Shown: positions 1 to 13,705, counted from the stretch's first letter. The stretch is 64,000 nt of DNA from Bombyx mori (GCF_030269925.1 NC_085107.1:8184001-8248000), one strand, 5' to 3'. Notes: generated from the letters alone by a model not told the origin. Translations and numbers: made by a program.

Positions 1-26
1 GAAGCGAAGCGAGGGCGGGTCGCTAG
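1..26 (+). mobile_element. 3' end of a Helitron B copy cut by the window edge
   Basis: The first 26 bases match the 3' end of the complete copies and finish CGGGTCGCTAG before T. Confidence 0.85.
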
Positions 27-216
27 TATGTCTATAAAATCATAATGGCGTTGGTGGTAGGTGGTAAATTTCGTATTAGTTCGTTTAATGTGTTAAATAT
101 AAATTAACATTAACGTAGTTAAGATAAATTATTGTAACGTATTTACGTTTGACATTCAGTAAGTCAAACTATTCATGCAGCTTATTAAAGCAGTACCAAA
201 TGTTTCTAAACTCAAA

Positions 217-352
217 TTGTAACTATACTTGAGACCTTAGAACTTGTATCTCAAGGTGGGTGGCGCATTTACGTTGTGAATGTCTATGGGCTCCAGTAAC
301 CACTTAACACCAGTTGGCTGTGAGCTCGTCCACTTATATAAGAAAAAAAAAA
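217..352 (+). mobile_element. 5'-truncated Bm1-type SINE
   Basis: Last about 135 bp of the SINE 3' body, ending in a 10-A tail. Confidence 0.85.
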
Positions 353-519
353 TTACTCAACTCAATATCGTACTACGAGTAAAATAATGTTCAATAAAGT
401 TTTTCCATGTCTTTTCAAGTAGTTATAGAATGTCAAGCTGACATTTAATTTGACAACGTGGGGTCTGCTGAATAGTGCACTTTGATGTTTAACAAGAGGA
501 TGAGTATGATGGCGTATAG

Positions 520-637
520 TTTTTTTTATTTATTGCCTTTTTAGGCAGACGAGCATACGGCCCACCTGATGGTGAGTGGTTACCGTCGCCTATTGACTTC
601 AGCAATGCCAGGGACAGAGCCAAGCCGCTGCCTACGA
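520..637 (-). mobile_element. LINE 3' tail
   Basis: Poly-T/attgcctttttaggcagacg to aagccgctgcctacg; matches the last about 100 bp of the LINE at 30.6-34.3 kb. Confidence 0.88.
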
Positions 638-1049
638 ACGAACATTTTGAACGAAAATTTTATATTTAACGATTATAATTCATAAACAGACTAGAAGATC
701 ATTTTGATATCTCCACTTTAGGTTATAAGTATGTACAATGTTATTTGGGGAATAAGATAAAAGTTAAGGTTCGTTATAGCGTAGCCTTCTTAAAATATTG
801 TACTTTTGTTCGCTGTTTTGTGTTTAAAGACATTAAAGACATATTTTATGAAATAATGAACGGTTATTAACTAAGGATATTATAAGTTAAGGATTTATTT
901 TTAAGTTTTGGTAATGGTAATGCTTACTAAAATTAAAAGTGTTCTAAATAAAGAACAAATTTAAAACGTTTTTAATTTGGTGTAATATTACATTGTTGAA
1001 ACTAAATAGCATAATATTAAATTGCTATACATGATCGAGGGTTCTCGAT

Positions 1050-1190
1050 TAGCAATCCCAGAGGCACAGCCAAACTGCTGCTTACTACAGAGGACTCTCC
1101 TCAAATCTCGAACAAGAACATGTCATAGGCCTCACAAATTACCGTGGAAGAAATTTCATGTACCATCCGAATGATCATGGAAAATGTGAC
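1050..1190 (-). mobile_element. diverged LINE 3' fragment reaching into the ORF
   Basis: Matches the reverse of the LINE end (caatcccagaggcacagcca) and the C-terminal codons (acatgtcataggc, accgtggaag). Confidence 0.6.
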
Positions 1191-2021
1191 ATTAATTAAC
1201 TTTTTACACACTATTTATTTTAATATTTACATTTAACGCACTTAAAGAATAGATTGTTATTAATATTATCCAGATTGGTATATTCAATATTTAAACTTAT
1301 AATTTCTATGGTTGTAATTTTTGTTTTGTACATTAATAAAGAGAAAAAAAATACAGCGAAACTAATTACTGGATAGAAAGATCGAAGAAGGGATTGTGAT
1401 GCACTACCAATCAGCTAGATGGAAACCATAGATTAATACGATGAGGTTATTGTGGGCATGACGTAAGCACGCTCGGTGTGACATATTAAGACAAAAAAGG
1501 TCGAACCAAGCAATTATAGAATGAAGTGTACACGTATCAACAAAAGGGTATCGAGTAACATGACTATATCAGGACTCAAATCTTAGGTTGGATACTTATA
1601 ATTATTATGTATATTGCAATTTATTTAAAATATATTAAATTTTGACGTAAAGCCGGCCTATCCATAGTTTCGCCCATAAATAACAGATGGCTTTATAAAT
1701 TTTTTTTGGCGTGTATTTCTTTTTTTGCCTATTCAAATTCATGAAAGCTTAAACCTTATTGCGCCATAATAACTATGGTAAGCTTAGGCCACTTTTGCGT
1801 TGATGGCCTCATATATATGTATAGAACATGTTCACGTAGGATTTCAAATATTCGAACTCCGAAATATAGAAATTTGCGTAATTACTGATGGTTGGGCGGT
1901 AGGTAGCCTCAAAGGATAGGTGTCAGCATCCTGTACAGTATCGCTTGATTGCCATGCATATTGGACCGACAGGTGGGACCATCGCTATTTATTAAAAATT
2001 TAATATAATACCTATATTTTA
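1191..2021. other. AT-rich, nothing recognised
   Basis: No ORF, exon signal or repeat family seen. Confidence 0.5.
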
Positions 2022-2262
2022 TTTTTATTGCTTAGTTGGGTGGACGAGCTCACAGCCCACCAGGTGTTAAGTGGTTACTGGAGCCCATAGACATCTACAA
2101 CGTAAATGCACCACCCACCTTGAGATATAAGTTCTAAGGTCTCAAGTACAGTTACAACGGCTGCCCCACCTTTCAAACCGAAACGCATTACTGCTTGACG
2201 GCAGAACTAGGCGGGGTGGTGGTACGAACCCGTGCGGGCTCACAAGAGGTCCTACCACCAGT
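2022..2262 (-). mobile_element. SINE 3' body, truncated at the common boundary
   Basis: Poly-T/ttattgcttag end to ...cctaccaccagt. Lacks the tRNA head. Confidence 0.9.
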
Positions 2263-3585
2263 AATTTGTTGAATTATCCTTCAAACAAGCATGTATAATC
2301 ACTCTGTCTCAGCTAAGCATAAAGATCTAAAAGTTTCATGATCGAAGGTTGCATAGTATTCGACTAAGCCTCACATTGAAGATATCATAACGATAATGAC
2401 ACATTGAAAAACAAAAGACATTCTTTATAGTACTCCATTCGTGAAATAACTCTAATTTTAAGTGTCATAATTAACATGCTTTGTATAATAGAAATGGAGG
2501 TTGCATTAACGCCGGAATAGACGCTAGCCGCAAAATGAAACCTAACGGAATGTAGGCGTATTAAGGGATGCTCAAATTTAATCAATACATTCCTGAGGTT
2601 ATCCGCTGGACATCGCTGAAGGATTACCCAGCTTTATTGCTACGAAGACGTACTATAGTCTAAATAGATTCGTTAATGTAGATCCGGGCTTTTTTTTCTT
2701 TCGCTGAGATTGCTTATTATTGCAGTGTTCAATCCCTTCAATAATCTAATGTTTACGGCCTTAGTGAACCAGTTGTATTTCTAGAACATGTAAACGATGT
2801 TATGTCTCAATGTCTCACTCGTTTCTCAATAACACATTGGGGAATTGTTAAAAATTATTTTGTCATGTACCATCCAGCTGTGAGCTTTTCAAACAAGGCT
2901 TCATAAGGTACTCAGAGTCAGGCTCCACCTTCGAAATTATTAAAAGTTAACTTTAGACGCATCCGAAAGGAATAAAAGGAGGTCTGAGTGAGCTAACATT
3001 ATTTATATTGTGTTTATTACAAATAATGATAAAGTTCTTGAAGATTCTAAACGTATTGAGAATAAATTATTGCTCGAATTGTACTAAAGGAATCATAAAT
3101 ATAAATACATAATTTAAGGAACAGACTTACAGGAGTTTAAATATTTGAATTTTTTTAATATTAAACACACAGACGAAGAGCAAACAAACCTGTTCATCAG
3201 TCTCCCCGACGGCAATCGAATCGCAGCGCATTGGTCCAGTGATAAAACGTATGGACTTATATTTAATTATTCTTGGTTGATGGCGAAAATTGCATTTTTT
3301 TTTTCGTTGAAAAGGGAATAACAACGTAACACTAAGACGAACGCGAATTTCAACTTTGTTTAGTAATAGACTAATAATGTTAAAAAATATATATTATATT
3401 TGATTTCTTTTTGTCTTTATTCAATTAAGTTTCAAATTCGTACAGTTCGTATCTACCTGAAAGTATGGGGTGTAGCAGTATCAATGCACAATGAATAAAG
3501 TATCACTTGTTTTAAAGTATTTGAAGGATGTCATTAGGTATCAAATTAAAATGCTTCAGAGAGTGCCACTCTGAGGTAAGTTGAG
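2263..3585. other. AT-rich, nothing recognised
   Basis: Short random ORFs only. Confidence 0.5.
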
Positions 3586-3613
3586 ATGCTCTCATTGATT
3601 GGCATTGAACACC

Positions 3614-3775
3614 CTGCTCTGGTCAGTGATCGCATGGGCGCTCGATTATCACGGTATCCCTGCATATCTACGCCAGCTGATCGAGTCCTACCTGAAGGAC
3701 GAGTCGGTTATGTGAACCGGACCTGGGTGGTGGGGTGCTCCACTTTCCGGTCGAGTACGATGATCAATTGTTAGT
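3614..3775 (+). pseudogene. reverse transcriptase relic, R1-clade-like
   Basis: The frame from 3,614 reads LLWSVIAWALDYHGIPAYLR then QLIESYLKDESVM before a stop at 3,713-3,715. This matches the RT region between the IAKAFD and GVPQGS motifs of non-LTR elements. It continues after the stop as TGPGWWG, then another stop, so it is dead. The GC content is well above the flanks. Confidence 0.75.
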
Positions 3776-4170
3776 CCTCTCTCGGGGTACATCTACCACG
3801 GTTACATCAACCAGGACCGCCAGAGCGGTCTGTCGGGCTGCCGTGCCGCGAAGATCAATGCCGCTTGTGGCTCATGATCGATTCAACGACCTGTCTGTCG
3901 GATCTTTTACGGACGGCGCCGCGAGTCCAGTTGTAGTGTTGACCGTTGGACTGCTTATCTGCCCGAATTTGGCCTCAGACGGTGATCGGATGTCGAGTCA
4001 GAGAGTTCAAAGGGATTTGCGTAGTAAATAGAACCCTAAAAACACCTTTGGGCCCACGGTTTGCTCTCAACATCTGCAGACCCTTAAGTCTTTCATACCT
4101 ACGGGCACCGTAGGCGTGGACACCTTGTAGGAGGTGTAGCCCCCCTGCCCGGGAAAAAGGTATGGAACTT
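3776..4170 (+). mobile_element. GC-rich LINE remnant following the RT relic
   Basis: Continuous with the RT relic and equally GC-rich, but no conserved motif could be read. The end (acctacgggcaccgtaggcg, then gcccccctgcccgggaaaaa) looks like a LINE 3' UTR. Confidence 0.45.
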
Positions 4171-4896
4171 AAAAAAAATCCTCTCACAAAAAATCACAGC
4201 TCTTTACTTTACTCTTACATAAGGCTAAGTCCAAGCATAGAAATTATTTAGATGCTGAACGAATAGTTTCGATAAATTGGGAGGTGTCTAATTAATAGCA
4301 TGAGCGAAGCCTTCTTTTTGTGCCGTTTTATCCTTAAAGAACTTTGTAGTCTACTTTCATAGAATTATAGATTAGTTTGGTAAGACAAATAAGAAAAGTT
4401 TATCTCAGGATCTGGCTCAATTATATCGTATTTTCAGTTTGAAAATAGAATCCCGTAAATTTCCTACGAGTATTATAGTAAGAATGTAGCTAATTAATGT
4501 CTTTGTATGTAACTTGTAAATTAAATCATTCGGTTTGTTCAACAATGAAGAATAGTCAACACTTGTACTTAATGACAAATTAATTTCGACATAAAGAAAT
4601 GTATATTGTTTCAATACAGGACTTTTTGGTGTCGCAACTACAGATTTTTCTAAGCTTATTTCTTTAAAGATGCAAACGCTTTGAGCGGAACTATCAACCA
4701 CGCCTTTTACCTGATATACATCTTGGCACAAAAGAATATTCAGGTTTTAATGTTATGCTATTCAAACTGAGACGCGACCTCGTGTTTCAAAGTGGACTAT
4801 GACAAGAACGTTGTGGAATAACTTCTGTAAACATTTAATAATTTTACCACAGGATCGTCTGATTATATGAGCGAAACATGTAGTCATCCGCTTCAA

Positions 4897-5141
4897 TTTT
4901 TTTTTTATTGCTTAGATGGGTGTACGAGCTCACAGCCCACCTGGTGTTAAGTGGTTAGTGGAGCCCATAGACATCCACAACGTAAATGCACCATCCACCT
5001 TGAGATATAAGTTCTAAGGTCTCAAGTAAGTTATAACGGCTGCCCCACCCTTCAAACCGAAACGCATTACTGCTTCACGGCAGAAATAGGCAGGGTGGTG
5101 GTACCCACCCGCGCGGACTCACAAGAGGTCCTACCACCAGT
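4897..5141 (-). mobile_element. SINE 3' body, truncated at the common boundary
   Basis: Same limits as the other 240-bp copies; lacks the tRNA head. Confidence 0.9.
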
Positions 5142-6345
5142 AAGCATTCCAACTGAAAGTACTAGTGAACACGCTTTAGTTATCCCCTGAATGTTACGTG
5201 ATAATTGTTTGATTAGGTAATAGTTAGGAGTAATAATAAAGTAGACACCGGCCTTTCTAGCCTTTGCCGCTGTAGATGTCCGTGAGTAAGCGAGTGACCC
5301 CTCACTACCAGGGTTAGTCTACAATATCGGCAATAAATATAAAGAAATCTCATCTCATGCTAGAGACTATTGCTCGTTCTCTTATGTCCGTCTATAATAG
5401 TAGGCACCTTTACAAATTTCTTCCTACTAGACTCTCTTACTTACTTCGTAAGCTAACCATAAGAGTGGTGAGGCGTGTTCTTGCACCTATTTCGGCTTTT
5501 TAGTTCTCCTCTGTTGAAAAGACAGTCAATGCATTTGCGGTTTCTCGCTCGTATTTATATATGAAAATGGGAGAGAGAATTTACTTCGTATATATGTGCA
5601 GTAGCCCCTTAGCGAGAGGTGTATTATGAGTTCATCCAGCTAAGCTTTTAAAGAGAAAAAAATTTAAACTTATTAAAAGCCGCTATCTCACTCGCCTTGT
5701 CTATCAAACCTTCAATTCGGTAGGTAATTTGACACAAATTAAGTTAGCGTAAAATGCGTTGACAAGCACGTGAGTTTACCGGAAACGCATTTGACATGTC
5801 AATAGCATCTTAATTGGTAATTATGCGGCGTGCAGGCGTGAGCACGACAAAGGCTACGTCAGTTCAATGCACACACTCGGCACAAACAAATACCCGTTCA
5901 CATATTAGATGTTAGGTGATTAACAGCTAGTCAAGCGAATACCTTTCCACAATAAACGCTACATTAGTTCCGCAATCCCAACTGAGACAAAATATTCGTT
6001 TCCATTTTAGGACAGTTATTAGATCATTTAGGAACAAAGGCAATAGAGTGCTGAACTGATTTCCAGTATTACCATTAACAGGCAATAATGCGTTGTGATT
6101 CACGATTTCGCGATGCCGGTTTTATTTGAAACGGCGCGGCGCGCACTAAATGTCTTGTCTTCTTTAGGTCAGGCTCCTTTTGTGATTATCTCGTTACGTG
6201 GAAAACATGACGTATCCCTCTTTATTCGTATACGTATTGTATCGGGAAATTAATGTGATTTTCTAAGCTGTTATTATAGTCTGACCGACTGTTTATTATG
6301 CAAACCTAGCCACTACTATACATCGCTTTTTCATTGCCTATCAAA
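5142..6345. other. unique AT-rich sequence
   Basis: A few slightly GC-richer patches (about 5,830-5,890 and 6,110-6,160) but no readable feature. Confidence 0.45.
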
Positions 6346-6695
6346 ATACTTCTTTAGGCGCGTTATAAAAAATTGATAAGAGTGAAATTTTACGATGCGC
6401 GCGCACCGTGACACAAAATTAACAGAATGAAGTTGAACACTAAATCGCTCATTACAATACGACCGACGTAACTTGGCGAGTTTGAATATAGCCGCAGGTG
6501 AACTTTCCGAACCGTACCGAGAATTACCGAATTTATACGATGTCAAGAAAAAGGATGTCCAATATGCGTGTTTAAGGATGTTGTTTAATCGATTTTTTTT
6601 TTCAAAATGTTTAAAATTTAAATAAAAAAAAGAAATTAATTTAATAAAAATAAAGTATAACTTCTTACGCGCGTACATAAGTACACGCACCCTTT
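6346..6695 (-). repeat. dispersed repeat, copy 1
   Basis: Shares with 42,278-42,565 (opposite strand) an end block (gtgcgtgtacttatgtacgc, gcgtaagaagttatactt) and a block of about 150 bp around gttcacctgcggctatattc. The middle parts differ. No intact ORF is common to both. Confidence 0.8.
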
Positions 6696-8465
6696 TTTAT
6701 ATAAATTTCTAAATTAGAAGTAAATGAAAAGAAAACATTCTTTGAGTACAATAGCACAACGCAAAAATTTCAATTTACGAAGTTTCCCCAAGGCACCGAT
6801 GTTTAATAAACATAATATTTCGGTTGAGCCGAAATAGCGATTTTTTTTATCTAATTAACATGACCCGCCCGGAGCGTACAACTTTTGGTGGTTGCTACAT
6901 TAGTATGAACAGGATTTTTATTCCCGATTTTTTCGGTTATAGTGCCTATTGGAAATTATAAGTTTCAGAATTGTAAGCACGATCGGCTTGTAAGATATCG
7001 ACTGGTTGAATTTTTTATTTGTCATTCCATGGCATCGGTATAGGTTACGTCATGCATTTGATTACGCTGTAATTCCAGTGTCGTGGAAACTTATAAGGAC
7101 TGACACACGTAATTTCCCTCACAAAGTCACAAACAATTTAGCTCGCGGCTTTGAAGCGGATGACAATTTCATTATGTCGGTACGAACTTCTGGTTATCAT
7201 TATAAAGATGGTCTCGAAATGAAAGTTATTGCGAGCCTCGGTGCCACCTGCTCTTGACACAAGACAATAACATGAAGAATAAACTATTCCAGAATAGTTC
7301 CCTACTTAAAAAGGATAGAACATAAATATTTCTCTAGGCGGATGAGAATTATAGCAACTATTAAATTCACAAATGAAGAGAATAAATTTATTTCCAAATA
7401 TTATAGTATAACTATTTTTTTGCTTGACGTGATCGAAGAGAACACAAATCATATCTAAAAGGTAAAATATTTTCTTACGTTTTTTTTTAATGTTTCCAAC
7501 AAGAAGAATTCTTAAAGTTACTAATTCAAACTTCTTACGATAAAAGCACAATAGAAACGTACGTGGAAAATTCTCAAGTAAGCCATTAGTTGGAACACGC
7601 ACAAATAGCGTGACGTGATAACACAGCGGCGGGGCCGGGAGTCGCCTCTGACAGCCATTAGGTTCACAGTCAACACTTTGATTTTAACAAGGGCTCCGTG
7701 GTACCCTCGTAATCCGTTTACGCGTCACAAGAGGCCCTTATGGCCTCGAGTGGCGACGTTTTGTCAGACGTCTAACTACTCAGCCTCATTCTTGTTTAAA
7801 CATTCGTTTTCTCCCATCCGAATTTTCACAGTATTTTTACTCTCTCTAACAAATTCACGTTAATTTTAATTTCATTAGTCGACTAAGCCGCGGGAGTGGG
7901 CCCGTTCTGCAAATTAATATTTAATGTTAGTTTATGGAATAGTGATACGTTCGGGGTCGAAACGGACGGTCGAAAAGAGACGCTTTTGCTCGGATAAATT
8001 CCAGGTGGCTGAGTCATAGAGGGCTTTACGGAAAGCCGCGGGCGAATGGGGCCACCTTGCTTCTAGCGGTCAGCCGTGCCGATTATCACTCATTCGCTTT
8101 AATCATATTGAATATGAACTAGACATTTTTTTGGCATTTGTATTGCAAATCACCAGGCAATATACCTCAAACATGTTCTTATTCGTAATCAGTACTGTTA
8201 GAGGTTTCTGTTTTCTTTTTTCATATTTAATCAATAAATGCTCTAAAAAACCGAGTATAAATTGTATAAACACATAGCGAATTGTTTCTTCGTGAAAGGC
8301 ACATTATCATTTCGTTAAAATAAAACATTTCAAATACGAGCTTCGGCAGCGGTATACGAATAGTGAAAGAATCACACAATTTTGAAACCACGCATCAACC
8401 ATTACTTCAAACTTTCACATTTATAGAAACAACTATATGTTGGGGTGGATTTTGCTTGCATCTCC
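6696..8465. other. unique sequence with a moderately GC-rich patch
   Basis: 7,610-8,090 is richer in GC than its flanks and has a consensus AP-1 site (tgagtca near 8,011). No ORF of note. Confidence 0.4.
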
Positions 8466-8708
8466 TTTTTTTTATTGCTTAGTTCGATGGACGAGCTCAC
8501 AGCCCACCTGGTGTTAAATGGTTACTGGAGACCATGGACATCTACAACGTAAATGCGCCACCCACCTTGAGATATAAGTTCTAAGATCTCAGTATAGTTA
8601 CAACGGCTGCCCCACCCTTCAAACCGAAACGCATTACTGCTTCACGGCAGAAATAGGCAGGGCGGTGGTACCCACCCGCGCGGACTCACAAGAGGTCCTA
8701 CCACCAGT
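8466..8708 (-). mobile_element. SINE 3' body, truncated at the common boundary
   Basis: Same limits as the other 240-bp copies; lacks the tRNA head. Confidence 0.9.
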
Positions 8709-11004
8709 TCTACTTTAAAGCGATCAATTTCATATTTATCTACTTTTTTTGAGTAGATTATTGCAAGATGTCTCCTCGGCTTCGATACTGGAACCTACTC
8801 ATTCGTTCTCTCAATACGCCCTACCACGTCTTTTTTACGATGTAAAATAAATAAATACTTAACTTGTTTTATTTATTTTCAGGTAATCGATGGGGCAAAA
8901 CAGATCACGATCAACAAAATAACTCGGTGACACTTGTAATTAATGCAACACAGCGAAATGTTTTTTTTTTCTTTCCTTCGCTTAATTTTCGTCTGCCCCT
9001 TTGTCCTTTGTTACAAATTCGCGCTGTGTTTCTTCAATTTGCTAATGTAAAACATCTATTCAACATGCTGAGCGAACTACAAAGAAAGAAAACACTTAAC
9101 AAGCGAATTGAAAAAAAATAATTAATTTCAGTGCGCGGGCAAGAAAAAGGTAATTTCTTGTCTAATAAGAATTTCGAGGTCACTTAAAATTAGAGCAAAA
9201 TCGATTTTCTATACAAATTAAATGCTTTTGAAATTTGTCCGCCTATTGAGTTTGTTACAGTAAATACGCTGCTGAATAGCCAATATTAATGCTATGTACT
9301 GATGATAGAATTATACAGATCATTAGGTTCTATACTTGGGTCATTGGATTTATATGGCTCCATTAGACAATGTAGATCTATTCATAATCTCAGATGAATT
9401 TTCGAAATTTATGAGTTTGAGTGAGAGTGAGTTATTTAAATCAAATTGTTTAATTTGAATAATACACTATCAAAAAGCATACAAATACTTAATGTAATTG
9501 TCATGTCAATTTTGGTCACTTTTAATGAAATACAATCTTCGTCATAGTAAATAAAAATCAATTACATAGAATAAAATGACGCTAGTAAGTGTTTTCTTTC
9601 GCCGTTGAATGCTATTTTGCCTATTTAATTTTGCTATATTATTATGTTGCGAATATATATTATTTTCTGTTATTATTTTTCGTTCCTATTGTTTTATATA
9701 GTTTCTGACTAAAAAGTAGTAGTAAAAATCATTCAATGATGCATGGTAATTGACCTATTATGGTCCCTAATAACAAAAGTAGAAATATAGTTAGTACAAA
9801 TATCGTTTTGAAAAACATAATCTTCAAATTAAATTATAAAATAAAGCGGCCGTTACAAATGTAAAAATAGTAACTATAATGTTACAAAACACATCAGAAT
9901 AATTGAACTACATAAAGCTTAAGCTAGAAGTTGCACGAAAGTAACGTTATAATGAAATAGCATATTGAAATATCAAACTTTTCTGACCTTTAACTTTCAA
10001 GGTGAATTTTTGATCAGATGATTCAAATAAAGGCAAATTGTTTTAAGCTTTCAAAACATCAATCGGGTCCATCTCTGAATTCTTTTACTTCCGAAGTCAT
10101 AAAACATTCAGCTAATTAGATAAAATTTAATGTGTTTTAATTTTTGAGAAATATTTTATATTAAGCTTACTGAACGGCAATTAAGTGAAAATTGAAAAAC
10201 GTTTCTGAATATCATGGACGTTATTTAAAATATGGAGTGCTTTTTTGACTTCTTTGTTATTTGTGAATTCATATGTCTAGAATAAACATATCGTCTTCTC
10301 GCATTAAAACTGTTTTATCCCAAAACTTACTAATTTTACAGGAGAGTGTTTGAAAGGTTTAACATGTTGAATATTAATCATCTTTGCAACATTATTTTTT
10401 AATTTTTTACCAGTTACATTATCTGTCTTTTAAAGTAAGATAAAATTATGTATTAATTTGGTTTATAGTAGTAGTAATACTAGTAAAAAAAAACTAAACT
10501 ACGCTCTTTTGACAGTATTTATGAGAAAAATACCGGTGATACCAAATTTTTACGCATATTAACTCAATTTCGAATATTTTTGGAAATTGTACACTTTTAA
10601 TGCGAAAAGACGACATGTCATAGCATGCATATACTTGGCATGTCGAAGTGCTCGCATTGCACGTGGGCTGGAGTCCCTTCTAGATCTTATTGCTACGTGA
10701 AAACTATTATATCTAGAGACGCACTGATTAGCCCAGCGATTCATTAACAAACTATTTTTCATTACCTATTACACTGTTTTATTTTATAAGTAGATCACAG
10801 ATATTAAATGATTTATTTGAAAAAATATTAATTTTTAACACGCTTTTATTAGCTTCAGACGTATCTATGTATGTAACGGAATCTTTGAACATAATTTTGA
10901 CCCCCTTAAAAACGTCGGATTAACTCGAAATTTTGTATACTTATTAAGGACCGATGACAATTCAATATTAAAAAAGAGTTTAAAAAATTTAAATTCAACT
11001 AAAA
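8709..11004. other. AT-rich, nothing recognised
   Basis: Long T and A runs; no exon or repeat identified. Confidence 0.5.
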
Positions 11005-11355
11005 AATGAAAAATAGTTTAAAAAAACTAACAAAAGACAAGAAAATCCAAATAAAAAATAGAAAACAAATTTTAATAAATTTGAATTAAAAATAGTGTAA
11101 GAAAAAATGATTTTATTGTAAAAAAAGCGTGGGGGCATGGTATCAGTAGTTATAAATATTTTATGAACAGATATTATGAGTAGAAGGGTTATTTTGATAA
11201 TATCCTGAACGGCACCCCACGCTTTTTTTTACAATAAAATCATTTTTTCTTACACTATTTTTAATTCAAATTTATTAAAATTTATTTTCTATTTTTTAGT
11301 TCGATTTTCTACAAAAGCGTATTTTGTCAGTTTTTTTAAACTATTATTTATTTTC
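11005..11355. repeat. fold-back element, about 130-bp arms
   Basis: The arm 11,005-11,135 and the arm 11,214-about 11,355 are inverted copies around a 78-bp centre. The inner 80 bp (from ccccacgctttttt outward) match nearly perfectly, the outer part less well. AT-rich, with no coding potential. Confidence 0.88.
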
Positions 11356-12269
11356 ATTCGTATACTTTATGCGTAACAAGACACATAATATGGACCGATA
11401 TCATAATAATAGATGCAAATTTAACATTGAAACTTCCGACTGACACTCTGATCATAGCATTTCTTTTTATACCAACAATCAGGATTACTTATTTTACAAC
11501 AAAACTACGCAAAGATATATTTTAATAGCACCGAGCATTGTGACAGTCAAAACATAATTTCTTTAAAAAAATAACGCAACTTGTTAATGAACGCCGTGAA
11601 TTAATATTCAGAAAACGTCTCAATTAGACGTTAGATATCCGTATTTCTTGGAAAAAAGGCGGCGGAAATCGAACGTTAATCTCATTGAATAATTTAACAA
11701 ATTATTTAGCCGGTGGAAACCAATCGTTGTCGGTGGCTGTTTTGAGTGTATGCGCAGAATACAAATCATCCCGCGAACAATAATGAACGTTATCTATGTT
11801 TTTGAAATGGCAACTGAATTGTTTTGTCCTGCATAAAAAAACGGCCTCGAGAAGGAGCGGTTACTATTATCTCTCTAATAAAATTGAAGGCTCAAAGCGC
11901 GTCATTGTACTCCAACGTAAAATTATTTACAGAACCGTGAGCAACTCAAGGATTTATGAACTTTGAAATTTTAAATTTAAAGGAATGGAGTTTTTTTTCA
12001 TTATGGCATGTTCTAGTAGACCGTTGCATAGTTTATGGTATTATGTTGTTGTAAAGGGGCCAAAGCGTTTTTTTCTGGGCTTTGTTGTCGGCAACTGTCT
12101 TGCCACTGTTCCAGTGGGCCTCAGGAGACACAAAATAATCGCAGTAATTTCAAGTTTCTCTCGGACGGTGTTGTACATAAAATATAAAGTTAATTTGTTA
12201 ATGCACACACGTCCGCAGTCTTACCTCCACATTATTAAATAGTGCTGGTTTTAAACCAAAATAATTTAT
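11356..12269. other. AT-rich, nothing recognised
   Basis: An 85-codon open frame at 11,985-12,242 has no recognisable motif and no splice context. Confidence 0.45.
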
Positions 12270-12400
12270 AATTACCTAATAATAAAAATGCGAAAGTGAG
12301 TATGTATATTTGTTACGCTTATAACACGCCTTAGCTACTAAAGAGATCATCATGAAATTTCGCATACACCTTACCATGGTTTAGCTTTTGTCCAGAAAAA
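12270..12400 (+). repeat. possible degenerate Helitron-like fragment
   Basis: taataaaaatgcgaaagtga and gagatcatcatgaaatttcg resemble the start of common lepidopteran non-autonomous elements. No ends found. Confidence 0.25.
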
Positions 12401-12934
12401 CAGTACTATTTCTGAGGGTTAGTATTTTTTTTTCTACATTAACAGCAGTAAAATCGCCAGTAAAACCTAGTACTTATTAATTAAGAAGGGCCAGCATTGT
12501 GCTGTAAGTAATACAATAAAACAAAAATCACAGTAATACAGTAAGCTAGAATATTGAGCAGCAATGACTGTCATTCCTCTTATTCCAAGTATTGTAATAA
12601 TAGTAAATCGCACCGGAGACGTCAATTCAAAGTATATCTGTCTGTGTCGACTATGAATGTTCGGTGTAGTTTAATTTCCTCAGAGTGTAGGCTACGTGCT
12701 ATGAATATCTTCGGTGTTTCACTAGAAAAGCCTTTTCATCTCTCTACCTTTCCGAGTCTATAAACATTGGCAATGAAAGTACTATAAAGGTAACCGGGAT
12801 ATGTCCATTAGTCGAGTTTTCTACCTAGGTTCCCTCCCATCTTTTCAATGCTGAAACCTTTTTTGTTAATGTATCTTCTTTTATTTTACAAGGCAGTTTA
12901 AGACTATCTTAACAAGAATAGGGGAAAAATCATT

Positions 12935-12970
12935 TTTTTCTTAGATTGGTGGACAAGCTCATAGCGGGGT
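12935..12970 (-). mobile_element. short SINE 3' end relic
   Basis: Poly-T then cttagattggtggacaagct, matching the SINE end for about 35 bp only. Confidence 0.45.
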
Positions 12971-13705
12971 GCCGTTGCTTTGTAAGTGAAACTTCGGCCT
13001 CTTGTCTCGAGGTCGCTGACGGTTGACAATTCGTGATGTCTGTAGTCTACGGTTACTATTTACGCAGCTTGTAAGCTCGTCTACCCATCAATCGCCAACA
13101 TATCCTTCGATAAATAATTTGTTTTGTTAATTTAATATTTTATCGATGACAGAATATTGTATGTGGGAGAATAATGCATATTTTAATCATCTAAATACAA
13201 ATGTATCCATTGATCACTACTAATGTGATAATATTAACAAAATGCTTTGATAAATCATAAGGAAATTTTATTTTAATTTTATTATATCACCTATTGTTAG
13301 CATTTCTCCGAATCATACGCATAAATGTCGGTACACAATGAAAACTAGTTAATCTAGATACCTACTTTTTTTTTTCGTTTTTCATATATTTATCGTTTAA
13401 TTGCCCTTTTCAATAAAGTGTTTAGATTTGCCCTAAGCTATTTGGATTCTAAGCACACAATAAGCTATCAGCAATAGTTATTACTCATGCGAATCTAAAG
13501 ACATTCTTAGCTATGACGTCATCACGTGAGCTAACACCACTTTGTATTATACAATGACTTTTTGTCGACAATAATTTGATTAAAATCAGCTGGTATTAAA
13601 CAAATTTGGGATCCTAAGGCGAACAAAACGTAGATAACACCGCTCATATTCAAGGCATAATGTTTCCGCTTCTACTGGAGGATTTTTTGGATTTGGTAGG
13701 TTTTT

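Noticed and set aside
4417..4731. 104-codon minus frame
   Set aside because: Low-complexity AT-derived residues, no motif, no exon context.
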